Made by a program: the position numbers and the translations under genes
NCBI GenBank assembly: GCA_024223125.1
Contig: JAAEOP010000232.1
Coordinates: forward strand, 1-6,324
Length of the DNA stretch: 6,324 nt
Source of the DNA: Chloroflexota bacterium
Lineage (GTDB): Bacteria > Chloroflexota > Anaerolineae > Promineifilales > Promineifilaceae
Direction: 5' to 3'
Part shown: positions 1-6,324 of the stretch, piece after piece
Position numbering within the stretch: the stretch's first letter is position 1
Layout: every line of letters starts with the position of its first letter
The notes under the pieces: generated by a model
Databases searched by the model: none
What the model was told of the DNA's origin: nothing
Seen by the model: the letters and a program-made list of their open reading frames with translations, nothing else

Positions 1-488
1 CCGGCGATGAGAAGTAGTTGCCACATCTTAAAATGAGCGATCAACCAACCCCAAATCGACCGCCAACGCTGGCTGAGGCCGATCAGTACCAGGATGGTTT
101 GCAGACCAATGACAATGAGCAAAGCGGGGTAGGTGTCTAGTGGGCGGTAATGCTGGTAATGCAGTCGGGAGCCAGCATCAATAAGCTGCAAAGCGGCCGC
201 CTGAGCGACTAAAGCCAGCGACAGCCAGCCGGCAAAAGGTTGCCACACTGTGCCCATAGCCCACCCCAACAAGAACAATGCTAAACCGACCGCAAGCGGC
301 AAAATGAATAACCCTTGCCAAAAGCCTTCGCTATCTCGGAAAGGATTGCCAGTGATGGCCCAGACAATAAAAAACAGGGCCAACCCCCAGGCCAGCAGGC
401 GTACAAGCCAGAGAATGACTTTGGGATGGGTGTTGGGTTTGTTGTTGAGGGGTGTAGATGGAGCTGGGGTGATGGGTTTATTGGACAT
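1..488 (-). CDS. Multi-pass membrane protein, N-terminal part (runs off window)
   Basis: Open from ATG at 488-486 to the window edge without a stop: 162 complete codons, 3' end missing. Residues 1-22 are a Pro/Asn/Thr-rich, probably cytoplasmic tail. Hydrophobic segments follow at about 24-46, 58-78, 85-103 and 120-138, and a fifth begins near 155. Between the third and fourth lies a polar loop with DAGSRLHYQHYRPLDTYP. The start lies inside the end of the preceding gene (11-nt overlap, ATG 8 nt before its TAA), so translation is probably coupled; no SD is visible before it. I do not recognise the family. The multi-helix pattern and the GT-C-like and flippase-like neighbours make a membrane glycosyltransferase or polymerase-type envelope protein plausible, but no catalytic motif is in view. 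Confidence 0.8.
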   Translation of the reverse strand, partial: MSNKPITPAPSTPLNNKPNTHPKVILWLVRLLAWGLALFFIVWAITGNPFRDSEGFWQGLFILPLAVGLALFLLGWAMGTVWQPFAGWLSLALVAQAAALQLIDAGSRLHYQHYRPLDTYPALLIVIGLQTILVLIGLSQRWRSIWGWLIAHFKMWQLLLIA

Positions 489-2142
489 TGGCAGTTTGTT
501 GGTTGGTGGGGTATACGGCCGCTGTTGGCTGCCGTCTGTTTTTATTTTGGGTTTGCAAGGGAGCGGTGATGTTGGCTTCTTTTTGCAATACAGCCATGTA
601 ATGGACGGAATACGGCCGTAGACGACTAGACTCTAACCAACGTTCCACAGAGCGAAACGGCTTCATTAAGGCGGGAGGGATAAAGTCCGGCAAAAAAGTG
701 AAGTAGACCACATCCACCAGTTGCAAGCCTTCAATTTCTTCCCAGCGTTGCGGTTCCAGCCAACTTTCAATCCCTTCGTCAATACTTTTTAGTAGGGGGA
801 AGATGTAGCCCATGTATAAACGAAACATCGGGTTGCGCGGGTTTGTTTCATGGACAATGAAGTAGCCATCCGGTTTAAGGACACGGGCGATTTCCTGGCA
901 CGCTTCAGCCTGAAAATCGGCATTTGGCAGATGGTGCAGGACGCCGACGGTGTAGGCAAAAGCCAGCGAGTTGTTCTTAAAGGGCAGTTCCAAAGCGCTG
1001 CCGTTGGTTACGACCACGCCATCTTGGTGGGCATGTTCCAGGAGTTGGATGGCGATATCTAGTCCCACCATTTGGAAGCCGCGCCGTTCCATTTCTGTGC
1101 ATTGCTGTCCTAAGCCACAACCTAAATCTAAGCCCACCCCATTTTCCGGGGTGATGTAGTCGGTGATGTAGCTGATTTTGCGGTTGAGCAGATAATCCCA
1201 GATGTGAGGTTGGAACTGGTCGCCATATTCGGCGGCGATGTCATCAAAATGTTCTTGTTGTTCTGGTTTATGGCTGCGGTTGGTAAGTAGTTCATGCACC
1301 AAGAAGACGGCGCTGACAATCATGACCACGCCGGTACTGGTCAGGCGCATGATGGAAATGACGATGATGGCCTGGGCTAAAACGAGACCCATTTCTTGCA
1401 ACTGGAAAATGGCCAGACTGCCGGTAGAGCCAACTCCGGCGGGCATAAGTGTCAATCCGCCCAACAGGGTGGAACTACTGAAGATGCCCATACTGGTGGC
1501 CGGTGTTACTGGTTGGCCCATACTTAATCCAGCAACGGTGAGCAGTAGGGCGGTCGGAACCCAGGCAGCCAGCGAAAGCAAGAGGGATTGCAGCCAAATG
1601 TGGGGTTGTTTGACGCCGTTGTTGACAATGCCAAAACGTCCGGCGACAAGATTCAAGATGAGGATAGCGGCTACGGCCGCCACAATAAACAATCCCATCA
1701 CTGCCCGCAGCCCGGTCGTGGAGACAGTCAGCAAGCCAATCAGCCCCAGAGCAATAACGTCAAAGAGGCGTTCAATTAGAAAAATCCAAACGGTGATGCC
1801 GATTTTGACACCGAAGCGCAGGCGGTTGAAGGCGCTGCGTAAAATGACTTCGCCGATGTAGGCAGGAGTAGCGGTACCGATGAGGGAGGCGAGGTAGACT
1901 GAAAGGCTGGGTTTGGTGGGAATACGCACATCCACTTGCCGCAGTAAAAATTGCCAGCGGATGAAACGGGTGAAGAGGAAGACGGCCGTAATGCCCAACA
2001 AAGGCAGCAAATAGATAGGCTGCATCTGAGCCAGCCCCAGCAAAAATTCGCGTCCGCCAATAAAGCGCACCCACACCAGGGCAATGAACGCGCCGATGAC
2101 AACCAGCACGGCGGCAATGATGATTGGTTTCCGAATACTCAT
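478..2142 (-). CDS. Fusion: LPG-synthase-type (UPF0104) membrane domain + SAM methyltransferase
   Basis: A 554-residue two-part protein. Residues 1-287 are a polytopic domain of the lysylphosphatidylglycerol synthase TM / YbhN flippase-like family. Signs are the TPAYIGEVILRSAFNR stretch (92-107, the P-x-x-GE...R pattern), IERLFDV (123-129) and LMPAGVGSTG (232-241). After a short polar linker (about 288-330) comes a class I Rossmann methyltransferase. It shows the SAM-binding VGLDLGCGLGQ (336-346), LDIA acidic strand 2 (361-364), GSALELPF (381-388), VGVLHHLPN (399-407) and VLKPDGYFIVHE (421-432), most like the UbiE/Methyltransf_11 group. The last ~35 residues are a Gln/Asn/Pro/Thr-rich tail. 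The ATG shares one base with the upstream stop (TAATG), and GGAG lies 8 nt before it. Substrate unknown: inference is methylation of a lipid or lipid-linked glycan at the inner membrane face, with the N-terminal domain handling or flipping the lipid. Confidence 0.9.
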   Translation of the reverse strand: MSIRKPIIIAAVLVVIGAFIALVWVRFIGGREFLLGLAQMQPIYLLPLLGITAVFLFTRFIRWQFLLRQVDVRIPTKPSLSVYLASLIGTATPAYIGEVILRSAFNRLRFGVKIGITVWIFLIERLFDVIALGLIGLLTVSTTGLRAVMGLFIVAAVAAILILNLVAGRFGIVNNGVKQPHIWLQSLLLSLAAWVPTALLLTVAGLSMGQPVTPATSMGIFSSSTLLGGLTLMPAGVGSTGSLAIFQLQEMGLVLAQAIIVISIMRLTSTGVVMIVSAVFLVHELLTNRSHKPEQQEHFDDIAAEYGDQFQPHIWDYLLNRKISYITDYITPENGVGLDLGCGLGQQCTEMERRGFQMVGLDIAIQLLEHAHQDGVVVTNGSALELPFKNNSLAFAYTVGVLHHLPNADFQAEACQEIARVLKPDGYFIVHETNPRNPMFRLYMGYIFPLLKSIDEGIESWLEPQRWEEIEGLQLVDVVYFTFLPDFIPPALMKPFRSVERWLESSRLRPYSVHYMAVLQKEANITAPLQTQNKNRRQPTAAVYPTNQQTANVQ

Positions 2143-4181
2143 TATTCACGCTCCACGCCGAGCCGGTCTAAAATGGGGTCCATATCTACGCCCAGCAGTT
2201 CTACAATGCCTACGATGTTGAGAATATAAGGGCCACCTGTCATTGGCACTGAACGAAATAGGATGCCGCGCGGCACAGCGTACACGGGACTGCCTGCGGG
2301 GGCGGGTAGATGGGTGGCTAAATCTGTTTCCCATTGGGTTTTATCCCGCACGTATAAAGCAAAGCCGTTTTCGGCCGTGATGAGGGTCGTATTAGGGGGA
2401 GAGGGGGCGGCGGCCGTTTGCAGTAGATAATTTTCCTGACCCTGTTCTGTTTTGCGGTTGGCGTAATAATTCCATACCAGCGGCGAACCGCCATATGCAC
2501 TTTCAGGTACGGCCGGTTCCCAGGTGAGGGGGAAGATGTAGGAGAGCATTTCGGAACTGAGGAAGGCGTCTGGATCAAAGGTGTCGTAGCCGGGTATGTT
2601 GTAGGCGATGTGGTCGCCCATAAGACGGGCGGTCGTGTGAGGTGTAAAATTGCGGGGTAGGGAGATGAAGAGGGAGAGCAGGCCGAGGGCGGCTGCGACC
2701 GTTAATATCCATTTGCGATGAGACGACCATAACTGTTTTTCTAGCCGCCAGAAGACAATTAAGGGCAGCGCCATGACAAAGGAGAAATGGTGCAAAGAAA
2801 TATGAGCCTGGACAAAGAAGAAGAGGAAATAGACGCCGGTGACGAGGGTGATGGCCCGGCTGAGTTGATCTTGCCAGCGCCAGGCGAACAGGGCCAGCGC
2901 CGGCAAAATACCGGCCGGAATGAAAACATAGAGCAGCCGTTGCCAATCGGTGAATTGTAAAAAGGCGAAGCGGCGTAGCAAACCGACAAGTCCGTACTCT
3001 CCACCGGGGATGGGTAGATTGAGGTTAGCCAGAATGGCCGGTAGCATAGCCGAGAGCATAAAGAAACCGACCAGAGCAACGGCCGTCCAGGTCAAATCAC
3101 GCCAGGGTACAGGCCGAAATACCACCAGGACGGCCAGCCACCAGAACCCAATCACCAGCAGCCCGTTGGGTGATCCTAGGTAGGTTAGACCAATGAAGGA
3201 GATGAGCCACGGCCGTTCTCGCTGCACAAAGGCTAGTACCATCCCCAAGAAAGTGACGGTCAACAGGGTGTCTTGGGTGGCGGGCAGGGCGATGTCAGCA
3301 AAGTAGGGGCTGTAAGTGGCGCTGTAGACCATCGCCACCGTGTAGATGAGCAAACCAAGCCAGATAAGGCTGATTTCGATAAGGGTCAACGGCCGTGACC
3401 GTTTATGTTCGATGACGGCCGTGAGAATGCCAAATAAACCGGCCAGAAAAATGAGATAGGGAATGCGGACGGCTGCTTCAATTTCACCAAACAAGCGGAT
3501 GAACCAGGAGGTAGGAAACACAAACAAGGCCGAGGTTGTACCCGGAAAACCAGCGACACCGCCGGATCCGACCGGCCAAAAGGGGAGTGGTTGGTGCAGC
3601 AGCAGCCGAGCTGCCTCAAAAGCATGGACGCCATCTCCATTGAAATTTTCCCAGTAAAATTTGGGAACCAGCAGCACGAGTAACCCGTAGGAGACGATGA
3701 GTATGGAAGCTAGTAAAGCTGTTGTGTTGGGACGGTCAAAGGGGGTAACAGTGATTTTCCCCTGCCTGGCCCGCCACAAGAGGAAGATGAAGGAGAGTAC
3801 GGCCGTGAAAACCAGTACACCACTAAATGCCCCACCAGTTAAAGATTGCCCCCCCAGCGCCTGTCCTAAACTGGCTACCAGACTAACCACTACAATACTG
3901 ACTGCTAATCCATAAGCAATCCATTGTCCGGCCGTTTTGGCTTTGTTAACTGCCAGCGTCAAAAACAGGCCGGGTGACAGCAGTAGTACACAGGCGCTCA
4001 AGCTGACCAAGGGCGCCCACACATAAAGCAGGGCGGTATGAGAGGGGACAAAATAGGGGGATGTCCCCTCAGCCAGATAGAATAAACCAGCTGCCGACGA
4101 GATTGCTGACCGTCCCAGTAAAAGGGGCAGCCAGGCCAAAACAAAAATTAAAAGCAACCACAAACTTTGTTTCCATCTCAT
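2142..4181 (-). CDS. Polytopic membrane protein, GT-C glycosyltransferase-like
   Basis: 679 residues from the chosen ATG at 4181-4179, which has AGGTG 8 nt upstream and gives a signal-anchor-like N-terminus (MRWKQSLWLLLIFVLAWLP). An in-frame ATG at 4202 and TTG at 4217 lack a comparable SD. About 12-14 hydrophobic helices run through residues 1-508: the first four by ~136, one at 155-173, then from ~240 onward. A large extracytoplasmic-looking loop (about 174-240) carries YWENFNGDGVHAFEAARLLL. Residues ~509-679 form a soluble C-terminal domain. Size and layout resemble GT-C transferases that use polyprenyl-phosphate sugars (PMT/ArnT class), in which an acidic loop residue is catalytic; the NGDG aspartate is a candidate, but I cannot match a specific family. 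Its stop overlaps the start of the flippase-methyltransferase gene by one base, implying joint expression and an envelope-glycan role. Confidence 0.78.
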   Translation of the reverse strand: MRWKQSLWLLLIFVLAWLPLLLGRSAISSAAGLFYLAEGTSPYFVPSHTALLYVWAPLVSLSACVLLLSPGLFLTLAVNKAKTAGQWIAYGLAVSIVVVSLVASLGQALGGQSLTGGAFSGVLVFTAVLSFIFLLWRARQGKITVTPFDRPNTTALLASILIVSYGLLVLLVPKFYWENFNGDGVHAFEAARLLLHQPLPFWPVGSGGVAGFPGTTSALFVFPTSWFIRLFGEIEAAVRIPYLIFLAGLFGILTAVIEHKRSRPLTLIEISLIWLGLLIYTVAMVYSATYSPYFADIALPATQDTLLTVTFLGMVLAFVQRERPWLISFIGLTYLGSPNGLLVIGFWWLAVLVVFRPVPWRDLTWTAVALVGFFMLSAMLPAILANLNLPIPGGEYGLVGLLRRFAFLQFTDWQRLLYVFIPAGILPALALFAWRWQDQLSRAITLVTGVYFLFFFVQAHISLHHFSFVMALPLIVFWRLEKQLWSSHRKWILTVAAALGLLSLFISLPRNFTPHTTARLMGDHIAYNIPGYDTFDPDAFLSSEMLSYIFPLTWEPAVPESAYGGSPLVWNYYANRKTEQGQENYLLQTAAAPSPPNTTLITAENGFALYVRDKTQWETDLATHLPAPAGSPVYAVPRGILFRSVPMTGGPYILNIVGIVELLGVDMDPILDRLGVERE
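2151..2154 (-). promoter_or_regulatory. Ribosome binding site GGAG for the fusion gene
   Basis: GGAG lies within the last codons of the upstream gene, 8 nt before the ATG at 2142-2140. With the TAATG stop/start overlap it supports this start and suggests both direct ribosome entry and coupling by termination-reinitiation. Confidence 0.6.
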
Positions 4182-4189
4182 AAAAGTGA

Positions 4190-4194
4190 CACCT
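4190..4194 (-). promoter_or_regulatory. Ribosome binding site AGGTG deciding the start at 4181
   Basis: AGGTG ends 8 nt before the ATG at 4181-4179, a normal SD spacing. The in-frame alternatives further upstream (ATG at 4202, TTG at 4217) have no purine-rich SD, so this site decides the start of the GT-C-like gene. Confidence 0.5.
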
Positions 4195-4229
4195 GTCTCC
4201 ATATCTATCGGATACAAGTTTCGTAGTTT

Positions 4230-4257
4230 ATGTTACAAACCAGACATCTTAACTTAA
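4230..4257 (-). promoter_or_regulatory. Weak candidate sigma70-type promoter before the GT-C-like gene
   Basis: In the AT-rich gap, minus-strand TTAAGT (4257-4252) and TAACAT (4235-4230) are separated by 16 nt. The -35-like box matches consensus poorly and the -10-like box matches at four of six positions. Transcription would begin near 4223, leaving a leader of about 40 nt before the ATG at 4181. The position is right for driving the three-gene envelope unit, but the match is weak. Confidence 0.25.
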
Positions 4258-4259
4258 GA
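4247..4259. promoter_or_regulatory. 13-bp perfect palindrome, operator-like
   Basis: TCTTAA-C-TTAAGA is a perfect inverted repeat around a single central base. It overlaps the proposed -35 box of the promoter for the downstream envelope genes. A one-base loop rules out a useful RNA hairpin, so if functional it would be a DNA-binding site for a dimeric regulator. It is AT-rich and short, so chance is a real possibility. Confidence 0.25.
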
Positions 4260-4272
4260 GATGGGGCAAAAG

Positions 4273-4511
4273 TTAATCTTTAGTCTTCTGTGATTGCGGC
4301 AGACGGTAGGCCAATTCCAATTTTGCCAGGTGGTACAAGTCGGCTAGCCAAGCACTCCATTCATCTCCCACAAGGTGAGCCAATGAAAGCGACTGTGCTT
4401 GGGTCTGGCTGCCTGACGTATACTGCGTTAGCGATGCGAAGGCCCATCTTGTAATTTCGGTAATGCTGCCCCACAATCTGGACACTGCTCAAGTTGTGTA
4501 GTTGTCGTTAT
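4273..4511 (-). pseudogene. Small zinc-ribbon-like ORF, apparently frameshifted
   Basis: Right after uppP, GGAG (4523-4520) stands 8 nt before ATA (4511-4509), which opens a frame reading I/M-TTTTQLEQCPDCGAALPKLQDG, a typical start of a zinc-ribbon protein with one CPDC knuckle. That frame stops at 4430-4428. A second frame, open to TAA at 4275-4273, continues with AFASLTQYTSGSQ and ends VGDEWSAWLADLYHLAKLEL...QSQKTKD, an amphipathic, protein-like tail. One extra G in the GGG run at 4445-4443 would join the two into about 79 residues. So I read this as one small gene with a lost start codon and a 1-nt deletion, or with sequencing errors. The alternative is an intact 70-residue ORF using GTG at 4485-4483, which has no SD. 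No second cysteine pair is visible. Function unknown. Confidence 0.4.
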
Positions 4512-4524
4512 TTGTCAAGCTCCA

Positions 4525-5337
4525 TCAAGGTCCAATTAGCGAATATAAGAGGTAGCCAACACCCATCAGGGCGCAATAGGCGGCAAAAATGTACAATGTG
4601 TGGTTGCGTACCCAGCGCAGTAAAAAGTAGATGCACAGATAGCCGGTGATGGCGGCCGATAGAAAACCAGCAATATAGACGGCCGGGGAAAAGGTAGCTT
4701 CAGCTGAAAACGCATCACCTAAAGATAACAAACCAGCAGCCAGAATAACAGGGACACCCAACAAAAAACTAAAACGGGCTGCGGCCGGACGATCCAGGCC
4801 GCGTTGTAAACCACCAACAATGGTGCTGCCGCTGCGGGAGATGCCGGGGAGTAAAGCGAAGGCTTGGAAGAGCCCGATGATGATAGCGTCTTTCCAAACC
4901 ATGTCGGCTGGCGCTTTGTCACCTGATAAGATGCGTTCGCCGATGATGAGCAGTGCGGCCGTCACCAGCAAAAAGAATGCTGCCCCTTGAGGTGAGGTAA
5001 ACAATGCTTCTAATGGTTTTTTTAGTAACGCTCCGGGTATAATTGCCGGAATAGTGCCCACGACAATGAGCCAACCCAGACGAGCGTTGGTTGTCCCTAG
5101 AGGATCGCGTTGTTGCAGGCCGCTAATGACGGCCGTAATAATCCCCCCTAAATCCCGTCGGAAATAGAGTAGGACAGCTATGAGCGAGCCTAAATGTAGT
5201 ACACCGACCAGTGTCAGGTCAGCCGGGGGCATCTTAAAAAGAATCGGCAATATAACTAAATGTCCGGAACTAGAAATGGGTAAAAATTCGGTAGCTCCCT
5301 GGATAATGCCTAAAATGAGCGCTTCAAAGATAGTCAT
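4525..5337 (-). CDS. uppP: Undecaprenyl-diphosphatase UppP (BacA)
   Basis: 270 residues, the normal family length (about 265-280). UppP is an integral membrane phosphatase that converts undecaprenyl diphosphate to undecaprenyl phosphate on the outer face of the inner membrane. It thereby recycles the carrier for peptidoglycan and surface glycans, and raised levels confer bacitracin resistance. Both family signatures are intact. The first is IIQGATEFLPISSSGH (11-26), with the (E/Q)xxxE pair as Q13 and E17 and the conserved His26. The second is PGISRSGSTI (164-173), with the conserved Arg168. VLHLGSLIAVLLYFRRD (46-62) is also typical. Several further hydrophobic helices are present. The ATG at 5337-5335 begins MTIFEALILG, as in relatives, so the start is secure, although no SD is seen and the region just upstream is pyrimidine-rich. 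It lies 29 nt after tgt and upstream of envelope genes that probably need its product. Confidence 0.97.
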   Translation of the reverse strand: MTIFEALILGIIQGATEFLPISSSGHLVILPILFKMPPADLTLVGVLHLGSLIAVLLYFRRDLGGIITAVISGLQQRDPLGTTNARLGWLIVVGTIPAIIPGALLKKPLEALFTSPQGAAFFLLVTAALLIIGERILSGDKAPADMVWKDAIIIGLFQAFALLPGISRSGSTIVGGLQRGLDRPAAARFSFLLGVPVILAAGLLSLGDAFSAEATFSPAVYIAGFLSAAITGYLCIYFLLRWVRNHTLYIFAAYCALMGVGYLLYSLIGP

Positions 5338-5346
5338 AATATTGGG

Positions 5347-6324
<978 letters not shown>

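Noticed and set aside
250..621. Plus-strand open frame of 123 codons
   Set aside because: It is antisense to the partial membrane gene and the tail of the fusion gene, both better supported by continuous hydrophobic helices and a coupled start.
1238..1861. Plus-strand open frame of 207 codons
   Set aside because: It lies wholly antisense to the membrane domain of the fusion gene; its Thr/Arg/Met/Pro-rich composition with no domain signal is typical of a shadow frame opposite hydrophobic codons.
4383..4454. Plus-strand 23-codon frame in the gap
   Set aside because: No SD and no recognisable product; it is antisense to the small zinc-ribbon-like ORF and within chance length.
4508..4525. Five-codon mini-ORF (MELDK) overlapping the uppP stop as TGATG
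   Set aside because: Too short to support as a leader peptide; its GGAG is better read as the SD of the small ORF that follows.

Overview
The window is an ordinary-looking bacterial chromosome segment of middling G+C (roughly 50-55% by eye). Every gene I can support lies on the minus strand, so the window is read from right to left. The mix of Tgt, UppP and large polytopic envelope proteins, with few strong Shine-Dalgarno (SD) sequences, would fit a Chloroflexota/Anaerolineae-like genome. That assignment is a weak inference, because no rRNA or other marker is present.

Layout in transcription order. (1) 6324-5367: tRNA-guanine transglycosylase (tgt), missing only its N-terminus at the window edge. 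(2) 5337-4525: undecaprenyl-diphosphatase (uppP), 29 nt downstream of tgt, with an inverted repeat spanning the junction. (3) 4524-4182: a 343-nt gap holding the remains of a small zinc-ribbon-like ORF (AUA in the start position, apparent 1-nt frameshift) and a weak candidate promoter with a 13-bp palindrome. (4) 4181-2142: a 679-residue multi-pass membrane protein resembling GT-C-type glycosyltransferases. (5) 2142-478: a fusion of a lysylphosphatidylglycerol-synthase-type/UPF0104 membrane domain with a class I SAM-dependent methyltransferase. (6) 488-1: the N-terminal 162 codons of another membrane protein that leaves the window.

Genes 4, 5 and 6 overlap end to start (1 nt and 11 nt), so they are almost certainly one translationally coupled unit. 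Their content (GT-C-like protein, flippase-like domain plus methyltransferase, further membrane protein) suggests building or modifying a lipid-linked or surface glycan. UppP upstream recycles the undecaprenyl carrier such pathways use. Whether tgt and uppP share the transcript is not determined.

The most distinctive signal is not a gene. The palindrome CGGCCG, usually as ACGGCCGT, occurs 22 times (nine times as the full octamer), about ten times more than base composition predicts. It sits inside genes in more than one codon phase. It resembles in kind, though not in sequence, the cyanobacterial highly iterated palindrome HIP1.
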